Assembly: GCA_018524725.1 (NCBI GenBank)
Contig: JAEUWP010000472.1
Location: 62,001 to 126,000, forward strand
Source: Podaxis mareebaensis
Lineage: Eukaryota; Basidiomycota; Agaricomycetes; Agaricales; Agaricaceae
Reading direction: 5' to 3'
DNA length: 64,000 nucleotides
Position 1 is the first letter of the stretch. Each line of letters opens with the position of its first letter. A program made the position numbers and the translations under genes. The notes below the pieces were generated by a model, which saw only the letters and a program-made list of their open reading frames with translations, did no database searches and was not told the origin of the DNA. Positions 33,298 to 44,439 of the stretch are shown one piece after another.

Positions 33298-34756
33298 GCG
33301 GTTATGAACTACTTCAAGGGTGGCATACTAGGACCTCTATTGCGGCATAATACCCCTACCTTATGATTCTCCTATTTATGTATTTCACCTGATAAAAGTA
33401 TCCATAGATGGCTTTCCCTGTCCTTATTTAGTCCACTGGCCTACACTTAATCATAATAATGGCACCCGCCAGCTACCTACTAATACGTCCGAACCTGATT
33501 TATCACGCAGAAGCAACCCCCCGAGACGGATGGTCTTCACCAAGCCGAAGTGGATTTCCTGGGCACGATGCGTCGCTTACCCTAGATCTATGGCGCTCAC
33601 AAGACTTGTACACACGGCTCCGCCTCCCAATTCTCGGAAAGCCACGCAGACGACCAAGCCACCCGAACCTGCAGCGGTTCCTCAGGCTCGCACTGTCCCA
33701 TACACTCCACCCAACCCTTGCTCGCGAAGTTGCGTGACCTGTGTCCCCGTGATGTGCAGCTTCTTCGCTTTGGTTAACTACAAACGTTTCACGTCGTAAA
33801 TGTAATGCTCTTTGTTAATTCATACGATAGGGGTGGAATTCCCGAGGGGTGGATCCCACGATCTAAAGAAGCACAGGAACACCAATACCGCCGAATGAGT
33901 TGGCTAATCAATTCACCAAAGGTATGTGATTATGGCAGCACGAATCCCGATATTCACAGACTCAGGAGTGTTGCGTCGCAACGGAAAGTGCTGGCGTAAA
34001 GCGCAGGTCCACATACACACGGATGAGAAACTCTGGCACATTAATAATGACTGCGCTGTCATCTTCACGACCAGGAATAGATTTCGGTCTGCGTCGTGAA
34101 CGCAACGCATGTGTCCAGTTCCATCGGCGGGGGAATGGTTTCAGAATTGAGGGTAAAATAGCCTTTTAAGTTTAGGTACGGGCACAGTGCTCTCTTGAAT
34201 AAACACATAATAGCATACGTTAACTGTTGTGTACAGACCATGTTACGTGCACTCGTGGTCGCACCTGCATGTTGGTAAGTAGCGAGATCCTGGGACTAGG
34301 ATATATTAGGGTTGTTCCGCCGTATGCCACGAGGCTGACAACTTACGTTGTATAGTCGATCCCAGGCACTAAGCCAGAACAGCAGTGCCTACCTGGACAA
34401 TGTGTTTGTACAACCTGCGATTTCCACGGTTTTAGAGCTTGGTTGCTAGAAAGGTCCACCTTGGATCTGTTGTATACACCTTGTATGGAGTCTTCCATTT
34501 CCGGACGAAGTAAGTATGGAGAATAACGTATTAGGTCCGCAGAATAGAAGCAACTGAGATTTCGCTTGGACAAGTTTATGTTGAATGCTGATGATAAGGC
34601 ACTCGGGCTGGCCCCTTGGAGATAGTTCGCGGACTCGAGTCAGGTGGGGATGAGGATATCACGGTCACGGTCACATGACGGCTTTGCTCAGTAGTCGTCA
34701 CACTTTTGGGCCCAGACGTGCACATCTTCGCCAGCTCCTTGATCCTTCCTATTACG
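33298..34756. other. Intergenic region
   Basis: About 1.5 kb with short frames only. No domain, RNA gene or repeat recognised. The right end should include the RPC34 promoter. Confidence 0.45.
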
Positions 34757-36571
34757 ATGAGCAAGCGTCCACCAAATGAACTTGAAAGCCGACTACACAA
34801 GGCCATCCTTGCCACTCCGAAGAAGGTGTGACATCACCTCTTGAAAGCCTCAGCTTTCACTGACATCATGGGAACAAGGAAATGACGGCCAAGGAGACTG
34901 AAGCCATCATTCCGGATCCAAGTGCAAGGGAAAAAGCCTTGAACTTCCTGCTTGGAGTGGGGCTTCTGAAGACGCTTATTGATTCCAACCGGAAGGTTTC
35001 CTTCAGGGCGGTTACAAAGGGTGAACTTGTCGTGTAAGTGATTCCTATGAAGTCATAGCCAAGTACCGAAGCAACGAATGTAACGATCATGTCATAATAG
35101 GACGAAGGACTTGAATGAGGAAGAGAACCTCGTGTTCAGTCATATTAAGGCTGCGGGAAACGAAGGTAGGCTTCATATCAGTTCCATCCCTCTCCCATGA
35201 TGTCATTGCAAGGGTCTGCTGATTGGGACTAGTACTTGCTCACTAAAACCCCTGCTAGGGATATGGACGAAACACCTGAAGACAAAGACCAATCTCCATC
35301 AGACTATCATTGATCGCTGCCTGAAGACATTGACGCAAAAACGTCTCGTAAAACGGGTCCCATCTGTCCAGGTATCCTACGTCATACCTATTGCTCTCCA
35401 TATGTCATTGATCCTGGCCTGCGCCTAGCATCCGACACGGAAGATATACATGCTAGAAGGCCTAGAGCCTTCGATTTCATTAACTGGTGGCCCATGGTAC
35501 ACGGACAACGAACTGGATACGGAGTTCATCCAACATCTTATGGATGCTTGTTACAAGTTTATTCGTGACTTGGTTCGTCGGTGCCTAGCCTGCTCCTTTT
35601 CATCCCCTGCTCCTTCGCTGATTCTTCTCCTCGTTAGAGCTTCCCGAAGCGCAAGGAAGGTGGTGAAGATGCGCTGTACGCAATTTCTAACCCGCCTAAA
35701 TATCCCACCGCCGACCATATCCGAAACTCGTTGAAGAAAGCTCGCCTTACCGAGACGGAACTCTCCGTTGAACATGTAGAAATGCTTTTGAATGTCCTCA
35801 TCTTAGACGGCAAAATTGAAAAAGTAGGTTCAGTTCAAACTTGTGACGATATGCTCTGAACAGCCACTTTACCAGCTTCCCGCGTTTGGCACTGCGATGT
35901 GGGATTCTATAGCTGCTGATCAGGGTGACTCCGCAGCCGAGGAGGAAAAGAAGAAAAGGAAGAAGCGCAAGCATGACGCCATCGACTCTGATGCAGATGA
36001 AAAGCGTAGCAAGCGGAAGAAGAAGCACAAAGATACTGAATCGGAGGACAGTTCATCCGAGGACGAGTCGACAAAGAGGTCCAAAAAGAAAAAACGAAGC
36101 AAAAAGAGAAGAGGGGACCACGACTCCGAAAGCGAATCCGGTTCCGAGGTTGAAAGTAAAAAGAGGAGAAAGAAGAAAAAGAAGGTTGAAACCGATTCCG
36201 AGACCCCCGACGAGTCTAGTGACGAAGAACCAAAACGTAAGAAAAGCAGAAAGTCCAAGGCATTGGATTCATCAGACGAGACCTCTTCCGAGGAGGATGA
36301 ACGCCGGAACCGCAAGTCCTCCAAGGCTTCGAAGCGATCATCTTCACCGTTCCAGTCGGGGTTCTATGATGATCTAGATGCTGGGGGTGGAAGTGTGTAC
36401 CGAGCCATTAAGGAAGAGCAATCATCCCTTGGTTGGTCGGAAGCACCATGCGCACTCTGCCCTTCCTTTGACTTTTGCAAGGATGGTGGTCCCGTCAACC
36501 CGAAAGACTGTGTTTATTATGGGGACTGGCTCACGGCGGGGTCGTTAAGCACCATCGAGGGTCAAGTCTAG
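34757..36571 (+). CDS. RPC34: RNA polymerase III subunit RPC34/RPC6
   Basis: Seven exons (34757-34825, 34879-35033, 35101-35165, 35259-35371, 35429-35572, 35638-35823, 35876-36571) encode 475 residues. Winged-helix domains fill the first 250 residues (QTIIDRCLKTLTQKRLVKRV, RKIYMLEGLEPS, TGGPWYTDNELDTEFI, PTADHIRNSLKKARLTE, LNVLILDGKIEK). The C-terminus has four cysteines (APCALCPSFDFC, then KDC), matching the iron-sulfur site of RPC6/hRPC39. RPC34 bridges Pol III to TFIIIB at tRNA and 5S genes in the nucleus. Unusual is a stretch of about 120 residues of Lys, Glu and Ser (residues about 260-380) between the third winged helix and the cysteines. An alternative acceptor at 35863 would add four residues. 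Confidence 0.92.
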
Positions 36572-36610
36572 AGTACATGTATTATAGACCAATCACTGTT
36601 GTGTGTTTAT

Positions 36611-37636
36611 TCATTGTCCAGTTAGGCGAAGGATGGCCTGCTCAACAAAAGATACAGCATCATATCGTTCTAGCCATTTATGAGGACCATCTTCATGAAC
36701 AATCTCAGTCCGGTCGTTCCCAAGAAACTCTGCAACGACGCCTTCGTAAGCGTCTTCTCCGTCCTCCAACACGAACATCCTGAAACTCCATCCAACCGGA
36801 ATCTCGCCATCGACCCGAAGAACCTTGTCATCAACATCGAACTCGACCCGTTTGAAGTCGAAGCCGAGACCAATGCCCAGGGCTTTGGTGTATGCCTCTT
36901 TCATGGTCCACATCCAGAAGAACCGTTGCAGGTTTTCCTCCGTTGATGCTCCTGAAAATATTAGGCGGTGCTCTCGGGCGGTCAACTACGTGCAAGACGA
37001 TGAGTGGTGGATCGTCATTCATGTGCTAATCCAGCCTTACTTGATCCCCCACTGTGTGTACGAACGACGGAAATGACTCTTTGCCTGGCACGCGCAGTTT
37101 CATGACATCAATACCAACGCTGAATGCTGGAGGATTTCGGCTCCGGGAGGAGAAGGCCAGGACGATTAAGGCATTGTCATGCGTGATGTTGAACCCTAGT
37201 GGAGGATCCAAATCTGGGGAGACCTGAGAAAGGGGTTGAGAGGCGTATTGAGCAGCTCTCCTTCCATCTCACGAACGATGTAGGGCTTTCCGGCTTCTGT
37301 AACGGCGAACTTCATGGAGCTAGGATCTACTCCTTTTTCAAGTAGCATTAGTCGCCGCAGGAGATGGCCGATCAGGGTTCCTTATTGTGGTGTAGGTTTG
37401 ACTAGGAAATGTTTGAGCGAGTAGATACAGATCTTACGACATGCATCTTCACGTCGATAAAACCTCCGAATACGCGCACCAGCCACTGGATCCAGATTAT
37501 CTATAACGTTGAGCGCCCTCTGGTACAACTGAATGGCATGGTTAACGTTGACATGAGCCCGAAGGAATTCCATGGCAGAAAGACCCACTTCTTCACTGAA
37601 AAGTGTGGGATGGTAGAAGACCGCCCAAACTTGCAT
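36611..37636 (-). CDS. 4'-phosphopantetheinyl transferase (Sfp/NpgA type)
   Basis: Four exons on the minus strand (37438-37636, 37277-37380, 37041-37223, 36611-36985) encode 286 residues. It has the PPTase signatures: MQVWAVFYHP start, RIRRFYRREDACR, GKPYIVSPD, FNITHDNALIVLA, GIDVM (magnesium-binding Asp), and WTMKEAYTKALGIGL (WxxKEAxxK). It transfers the phosphopantetheine arm of CoA onto carrier domains of fatty-acid synthase, polyketide and peptide synthetases and, in fungi, the lysine-pathway reductase. I chose the ATG at 37636 because homologues begin there; the frame extends in-frame to 37723. It converges with RPC34, 39 bp apart. Confidence 0.92.
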
Positions 37637-37878
37637 CGAGGGTTCAGCTGACATGAGTATCTGGTCTAGCGCAGGTGAAGAGACGTTGGGAGCACGGAAA
37701 GAGTTACGCCGAGTACCAGTCATATGCTGTTACTTATTCAATTGCCGTCTCTGGATGATCGACGCTATTGGCGAATACGGGTACCGTTATCTTATCTCCC
37801 CTCTACTATACATCAAGCCACAGTCCTTAAAAGTACTTCATCCGACGCTGCTGTCAACTCGTCTGTCGAGTCCGCAAG

Positions 37879-39284
37879 ATGTCGAAGAACGATGGGCCGT
37901 TGTTCGTTACCCTTGGGATGTTTATCATCGACGAATTCGAGTTTAAGGACAACGACGGAAAACCAACCGGAAAGACTCAGAAGTCACAGGCAGGCATCCC
38001 TTTCGATTCGTATGATAACCTTAAAAACAAGGGCTGAGCAGTCTTTGCTTCAGATTGGCGGAGGAGGTACATATGCGGTTATAGGAGCACGAATGTGGTC
38101 AGGAACCCTTTGATCTTGATCATGAAGACCTGTACTGCATGGAGTTCACAGGCTGCCCCCTAACAAGATTGGGATGGTCGTAGATAGGGGTTACGACTTT
38201 CCAGAGGAGATACGAGAGAAGTTGTTGGGATATGGGGAGGCAATGTGGATGTTCAGAGACCAGCCGCATTGTCAGACGACCAGAGCACTAAACATGTACT
38301 ACGGTGAACACAGAGAGTGCGCAGTCAACAATCCACTTCATACTAAACATGACCTGACAACAGTATAACAGTTTCAGATACTTGACAGACCGTATACGCA
38401 TCACTCCTCGCGACATCAATGGGACAAAACTAGGTCGATCCCATTCCATACACTTCATTTGTTCTCCCAAACGAGCCCAACAGATCCTGTCCGAGGTCCA
38501 GGAGGTAGCTGGTTGGAACCCGATTGTGATATATGAGCCCATCCCTGTACCGCCCCCTTGCTTCGATCCTCGCACGAATGCCTTACTCAGTTCATTAGGA
38601 CAGTTGCACCCCTGAGGCATTGCCTACTCTCAAAGAAGTCCTACAGAATGTGGATGTCCTCAGGTACGTGAATGTGGCTTGCTATAGATATCCGGCTTCT
38701 GAGAATACCCTTTAGCCCGAACGCAGAAGAAGCGTTGAGCCTGCTTTCTCTTCCTCTCCCTCCCACCAAGTCGACAATAGAAAAAGCAGCACGCAAGTTC
38801 CTGGACTTTGGTATCGCCACAGGAGGACAGGGTTCAGTGGTTATCCGCAGTGGCCAGCTCGGTGCCTATGTGAAATCGCGGGGTAAAAATGGTATCTGGG
38901 TTGAAGCCTATTGGACTGAGAGCGAGGAGGATGCACAGCATGTAGTTGATGTCACAGGCAAGTGGCGTATTCCTTTCGGAAGATGCGTGGAGTGCTCAAC
39001 TGGGGTCTAGGTGCTGGAAATAGCTTTCTTGGCGGTCTAGCGGCTGGTCTAACTTATACTGAAGGTGATGTATATGAGGGTGAATCAGTCATGAGCTCCC
39101 AAGGCGTGTGTGCTGACCATGTATGGCAGCAACCCTCTTTGGCGCAGTTTCTGCTTCTTTCACAATCGAGCAACAAGGTTTGCCAACTATGACGCCCAAT
39201 ACAGAAGACCCAGACTGGCCGAATTGGAATGGAGATTCCCCTAGAAGGCGTCTTGCTGAATTGCGCAAAAGACAAGGCAAATGA
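37879..39284 (+). CDS. MAK32-like sugar-kinase-fold protein (PfkB family)
   Basis: Eight exons (37879-37989, 38054-38097, 38152-38316, 38372-38546, 38599-38663, 38716-38957, 39011-39079, 39130-39284) encode 341 residues. Signatures: FVTLGMFIIDEF at the start, QIGGGGTYAVIGARMW, HFICSPKRA, EPIP, LSPNAEEALSLL, and DVTGAGNSFLGGLAAG, the PfkB signature with its catalytic Asp. Yeast Mak32 is a PfkB-like protein first linked to maintenance of the killer plasmid; its substrate is unknown. Two introns appear to be GC-AG: 38958-39010 with a GCAAGT donor and 37990-38053 with a weaker GCAGGC donor. Both are needed to join the conserved motifs in frame. Confidence 0.88.
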
Positions 39285-39342
39285 GATAAATATATGTGTA
39301 CAGACAATACCCTGGATATTACACAATGATGGAAACAGCGCA

Positions 39343-39993
39343 CTATTGTTGTGTAGATTGAAACTTTGCGCGACTCGCAGCGAAGAGTTCTTCTTGTTTG
39401 GCAAGGAGCTCTTCTTCTGTCATCCCCGACTGCTCGAATTTGGAGACTTTCTTCTCGCGATCCTATGGGGGAGTGAGTATAAGACCAACAGGTAGGTGTT
39501 CATGGGCCGGACCTTTTGTTGCTGTTTGTGATCTTTCAGCACGTCTTCCACCTCGGTTGTGAAGGAGTCAAAGCCGAGACGCTGGCGTGTTGATGAGAAT
39601 GGAGTGCCAAGGAGTGGTAGTAGTCGTACCTTCAGCGCGCTGATGATATGCTCCGGCGCTATCGTTTTCTTGGATTCTTGCTCACATATTTCATTCGCTT
39701 CTGATGAAATTAGGTGTATGAATTCTACAATTCAAAGATGTCAGTTTGCAATGGAAATAAAAAAGAGGTGTTCACTTCACCTACACAGCACTCTATGACC
39801 AGATCTCGCGTCTCCTTCGCACAGACAATGTCATTTGGGAGTAGTTCTAGAGATGAGACGGGGCACGCTGATTAACAGCCGTCGGAATGGCGAATGAAAA
39901 TGAAGCACCTGAGATCATTTTTGAGACTGTTGCCTTTGGAAGAGAGAGTTCATCGTCCCCTGGAGCACCTGAATGGCCCTCGCGGTCTGACAT
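39343..39993 (-). CDS. NC2B: Negative cofactor 2 beta (Dr1), histone-fold repressor
   Basis: Five exons on the minus strand (39909-39993, 39781-39846, 39630-39724, 39513-39581, 39343-39462) encode 144 residues. The histone fold reads [50 protein letters not shown] and [11 protein letters not shown], followed by LGFDSF and a charged C-terminal helix ([20 protein letters not shown]). NC2-beta pairs with NC2-alpha on TBP-DNA and regulates Pol II initiation. It converges with the MAK32-like gene (58 bp) and diverges from SmF (93 bp between start codons). Confidence 0.93.
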
Positions 39994-40086
39994 GGTCGAT
40001 GGAGGATGGGGGAATGTATGAGAAAGCGGGGATAACAAGAAACATCCAAACTTTGTTCCAACTTCGCACGTGCTCTTCTAACCACC

Positions 40087-40546
40087 ATGTCCGTCAGTCG
40101 CCCATCTCCTTGTCTCCCAGTATACCACACTCACACTCTCTCCAGATTAACCCAGTAAATCCAAAACCATTCCTTCAGGAGCTCACTGGAAAGCCCGTCT
40201 ATGTCCGCCTAAAATGGGGCCTTGAATACAAAGGTTTCCTGGTGAGCACCGACGGATACATGAACCTTCAGGTTGGTTGTTCTCTGATGAACCTTCCAAT
40301 GGAATCGGGCTCTCATAGTAACTTTCTTTGCAGCTCGCCAACACGGAGGAGTTTCAAGACGGCAAATCGAACGGCGCGTTGGGTGAGGTGTTTATTCGGT
40401 GAGCCACACCTTGTTTTGATCGCGCACGAGTACTCATGCATGATCAGGTGTAACAACGTTCTCTATATCATAAGTATCCTTCTGTATGCACCATGGTTCC
40501 CTAGCTGACGATCCTCTGCCTATACAGGGAAGCACCGCAAGAATGA
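40087..40546 (+). CDS. SMF: Small nuclear ribonucleoprotein Sm F
   Basis: Exons 40087-40092, 40146-40271, 40334-40398, 40448-40483 and 40528-40546 encode 83 residues. The first exon has only two codons (ATG TCC). The Sm1 motif is [20 protein letters not shown], then [13 protein letters not shown]; Sm2 is [13 protein letters not shown]. The protein belongs to the heptameric Sm ring of spliceosomal U snRNPs. The last intron is uncertain: GTATGC at 40484 keeps the expected EAPQE ending but inserts a few unusual residues, while GTATCC at 40474 shifts the frame. Confidence 0.88.
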
Positions 40547-40866
40547 TACACACCCATATCCGAAAGTTTTTGTATGATTGCGCGATCAATTGGCTGGTTC
40601 GCGCTAGGATTTTTCGCAGATCACGTTGTACCATCTGCTACGCGTGTTACATAGTCTCTCTGCTACCAAAATGTATGGATCCCTTCTGTGTATCGTTCGC
40701 GACGATGGCGATGCTGCATTCCAGTTTATTCCAGTCCAAATTGCTCATCGCCACAAATTCCCACGGTGCGCTGACTTATCAGTGAGTCAAAAAACGCAGC
40801 TTTAAAATCAAAACCTGCCCTTTCCCACTCTCCTCCCAAACACACACTGCAACCACACCTACCACG
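40547..40866. other. Intergenic between SmF and the DUF2423 gene
   Basis: About 320 bases. Holds the SmF 3' region and, near the right end, a C-rich stretch preceding the ATG at 40867. Nothing else seen. Confidence 0.4.
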
Positions 40867-41545
40867 ATGGCCAAGTCGACGAGATCAAAGGTCAAGCGAG
40901 CATTCCGCTCAAAGAAGCGCGAATCAGGTGTCTACGCGGCCACAGAAGCTGCCCGACTACAACGCCTTAGCATGAAATTGCATCAGGCAATGCGGAAGGA
41001 CCAGGACGGAGACGCAGAGGTTGATACAACAGAGCAAAACGCAGAGGATCCAGGTTGGTATTGGTTCGCACGCTTTGGTATGCTGGACCCAAATGATATC
41101 ACCCTGGACAACCTTTCTTCTACCCCATCTCATTCTACTCGCATCTGGGAGGGTGCTACTCTCCTGGAATCTATCCTCCCTCAAGACACTCCCATTATTT
41201 TATAATCCACCCGTCCATCGTCCGACATCCAGTCATTGACAACATTCTCCCCCTCGACAGCGCTCACTACAGCCACAACCGAAAACCAGACGGTCGACAC
41301 AGGTTTGAATCATCTATCTTAATCCCCACGATCCACATCCGACACATACGTCTTCACCAGATTCCATGCAAGTCGACACCGAATCACAATCAAAGCGGAC
41401 ATCAACACACGGCCCCCGCAATTCGAGAAGAGAGGAATGGAGGAAATCGAAAGGCATGGCCCCTCGACCCACCCCCCATGGGATGAACCGACAGGGGACC
41501 TTGGCAGCTCGACGGAAAGCAGGCCGTTCAAAGCGGAGGAGATGA
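40867..41545 (+). CDS. DUF2423 (Llp-like) nucleolar-type basic protein
   Basis: The N-terminus is the DUF2423 signature (MAKSTRSKVKRAFRSKKRES, then YAATEAARLQRL). The C-terminus, after an intron ending at CACCAG near 41360, is basic and conserved in type (STHGPRNSRREEWRKSKGM, GMNRQGTLAARRK, SKRRR then TGA at 41543-41545). Short basic proteins of this family are nuclear or nucleolar in several fungi. The middle is unclear. The frame of the first exon continues to a TAA at 41203, so an intron must remove it; a donor near 41056 or 41083 with an acceptor near 41261 keeps the phase. Confidence 0.65.
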
Positions 41546-41860
41546 ATGTCATGATAAATACTCATCGCATTGTTTGTATCTTTTCAATATCTTCGCATAC
41601 ACTATGTTTACTCTAACTGAACAAATGTCCACGAACAGAATACCAGTTCTATGTATACCTTTGTTCAAAATTGGCAATTTTGCTTCACGCAGAAAATATT
41701 TATACTATATCCTTCTCCGAAATTCCTTTCGCCTCCTTTGCGGACGCGACGTCTTGATCGCACGAACCTATGCTGAAACCGCTTTTGGAACAAGGAGAGG
41801 AGTAACTCGGCGAGCTGGGGAAACATCAGCTAGGAGAAAAGTGGTATCCCCTTGGAGAAC
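41546..41860. other. Convergent intergenic region
   Basis: About 315 bases between convergent genes, holding two 3' ends. Nothing else recognised. Confidence 0.4.
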
Positions 41861-43579
41861 TCACGGGAACTCCGCCATCGTGATGTGCTCTGTCGTGACA
41901 TGCACCTCCGGTCGCATACTCATGGATTTCTCCCGCCGGGACAGAAGACGTGGGATAACGCTATGTTTCGCAGACTTGTTGCCGTTCCCACTGATATGGG
42001 ACATATCATGAACATAGGTCTCTGTTGCGGTGAATTCCATCAAGCGAATAACTGCACGACAGGCTGCGATCGAGCTAGCCTCAGTGTCAGAGTGTCAGTT
42101 CACTGTTAGATATACGATAACATGTTAGCACTCACGTTATCATGGCAGCAGGGACCTGTGGGCAGTTTAGTTTCAAGTCAAATGGTCAGTTCCACATACG
42201 TCGGAATGATGGGTGTGAATAATCGTCTCACCGTCGCCATCCTGACCGGCCGACGAGTCAGTCATGTTACATATTCCGACGCAATAGGCACTTACACATT
42301 CATGATCGCTGGAAAGAAATGACGTGAGTAGGAACATTCAAAGACGTGGAGACTTGAACCTACTATTGAGATTTAGAACATTCAAGACCTGGGTAGTTTA
42401 TCACGTTAATCCCGTCTGACTCAGAAGCGAAAGAGTTGATCTCCTACCGCTGGAATACAGTTCATAGAAAACGAGATCAAGAAATACACAAGCCCATCCT
42501 GGAAGAGTAACTTCCATAGATCTGTACGAGCTGTATGTCGACTCAACAAAGCTGTGGCGGTGAAGATCAGAATAATCAAGTCGAAACCCATGGCTAGATA
42601 TGGGATAGCTGAGTTCCGACTTTCAAGTTCGGTGAACAAAGTGCCTTACTGAAAAAGAAAGTGACATTGAGGAGAGATGGATTTGTTTGGCTGACGCGGC
42701 AAATCCTGGCTACTGGGTCCCAGTCGGCCGCCACAATGAACATGGTCCGGTAGAGTAAGCCCCAATGTGCTAAACAGAGGATGCCGAGGAACGCTATGAC
42801 TGGTTTTTTGCGGTTCCACAGGGCAATACTTGTCATGTGGCAAATGAATTAATTAATTCATGGTTCTGGCGCGATCATACTCACGTCCTTAGCATGAGCG
42901 AGGTAGATGCGCACAAGATGGACATGTTTCCCGTCCACTGAAAGGGAATAACGATCAGTATCGAGATCTGGGTAGATGGGACGTCTCGCCTACCGAGTTG
43001 AATGTGTATAGTGCCTAGGGGTAATGGGACAACGCTGAGCCAGTCAACTGATGTCTCATAGTACGCCACTCACTCGACAGTTCATCTATTAAATGCCATA
43101 ATTTAATATCGAACACAGGTGAGAAAATTTGTTGCTTACTGGGGTGGTGACAGTCAAAGATATTATCCTATGGGCGGTCAGTAACACTTCTCCTGGAATA
43201 TGGTTTTGGCTTACAATCCAATGAACGAAAATAGCATGCAGTAGCGACAGAGGAAATAGAAGACTGAGGGAAGGTCAGCACCAGGTAGAGGAGGAAAATA
43301 GAACACGGACTCTGGTTACAAGGTCAGCGATCCATCTGAGAAATTGAAGCAATCCAAACTCACTAAGGGCCAACGGAAGGAGCGACGTCTGGTGATAAAA
43401 GTCCATTCAAAATCGAGATGTAGGGTAAGTTCCCAGAGGTAAACGCCGAACAGCGAAAAGAGTAGCTTCTCGAAAACAGCTGCTCGGGAAACAATAATTA
43501 ACAATTTTGGGAAGCAATCGAAGCCATAGACCGTACCTCCATCTTTAGCAATCTCCTCTGGATCCGACCAGTTCACCAT
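41861..43579 (-). CDS. DUF6533-type multi-pass membrane protein (possible frame break)
   Basis: About a dozen exons on the minus strand spell a seven-helix-like Agaricomycete protein: VYLWELTLHLDFEWTFIT, FRWPL, FYFLCRYCMLFSFIGL, MNCRALYTFNSW, MLRTIALWNRKKPVIAFLG, TMGFDLIILIFTATALL, RTDLWKLLFQDGLVYFLI and IAACRAVIRLM. These proteins have no assigned function; the fold resembles a receptor or transporter of the plasma membrane. Most introns are canonical and in phase. At the intron between FRWPL and FYFLCRY (around 43270-43375), canonical removal of GTGAGT...CCTCAG leaves a one-base frame shift. The gene may be damaged there, or an unusual splice site is used. Confidence 0.75.
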
Positions 43580-44439
43580 TCTGATAAGTTATGCGACGGA
43601 GCGGCGCTTCTGGTTACGAGGAGGGAATGCTGGAGGTCTTCGGCGGGGACGAAGGAACCAGACACAAGAAATTATCCAGCTTTTAAACCCTTCCGAGCGG
43701 GGAAGAGTCGACAAGCTTCGCGATGTCTTTACTCGCTGATTGACTCCATCTGGTCGATTAATTATACACCTTGACGCTTAATATGTGAACTTCACACGCT
43801 GGGCGTTGGTCTAAGTCTGTTTTCGGGCTTTTGTTCTTGGTGCTGAATCAAATCACTTGTTGATTCGTGGAGAGCGGATATATATCCGCTGCGCGAGAAG
43901 ATCAAACTGTTGGTCAACAGTCAGGAATGCAAAGTGTACATCTTCCACCGATGATATTGAGGATTACCTAACGATTGACATGAGACAGACTAATTTCATG
44001 TTCCACTTCATAAAAGAAAGAAAAATTTCAAATGAGTGCTAACCATGCTTACTGGGGCAAGTCGAAGGAAGGGACGTCGTGAATCCGAGTCGTGCCGTGG
44101 ACATATGATATGCATGGCAAGCTGGGTTGACGTAGGACATTAGGCGAATTCGTCTTTATCATGGATAATGTTAAGCATCTTGCCGATGCTAAGTTTAGCA
44201 AATCAATCCAGCGTTCTATTGGTGTGTCGATGCCTGTGCCACCGGGTGTTGGCGAGAAACCCAGGGCTGGAGCCTGCAAACAGCACGCAAGGTCAGGAAT
44301 ACACGCCAAGTATTCAGGCGAGATCGATATCTTCAGGTGGTAAGGTTCCGCTGATATATGAGACACGAACTATCGTTGGATACAACACTAAATACATCTC
44401 AGCCAATGTGTCAAATCAAAAAAAAAGGGATGAAATACA
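43580..44439. other. Intergenic region
   Basis: About 860 bases: the promoter of the minus-strand membrane protein on the left and the 3' flank of ERB1 on the right. No gene or RNA recognised. Confidence 0.45.

Noticed and set aside
35920..36324. Ser/Phe-rich minus-strand frame of 134 codons
   Set aside because: Mirror of the Lys/Glu-rich insertion of RPC34.
40471..40527. GTATCCTT donor in SmF as a possible U12-type intron
   Set aside because: It matches the U12 donor consensus, but the branch region looks U2-like (CTGAC), the product would be frame-shifted, and the minor spliceosome is thought to be missing from most basidiomycetes.
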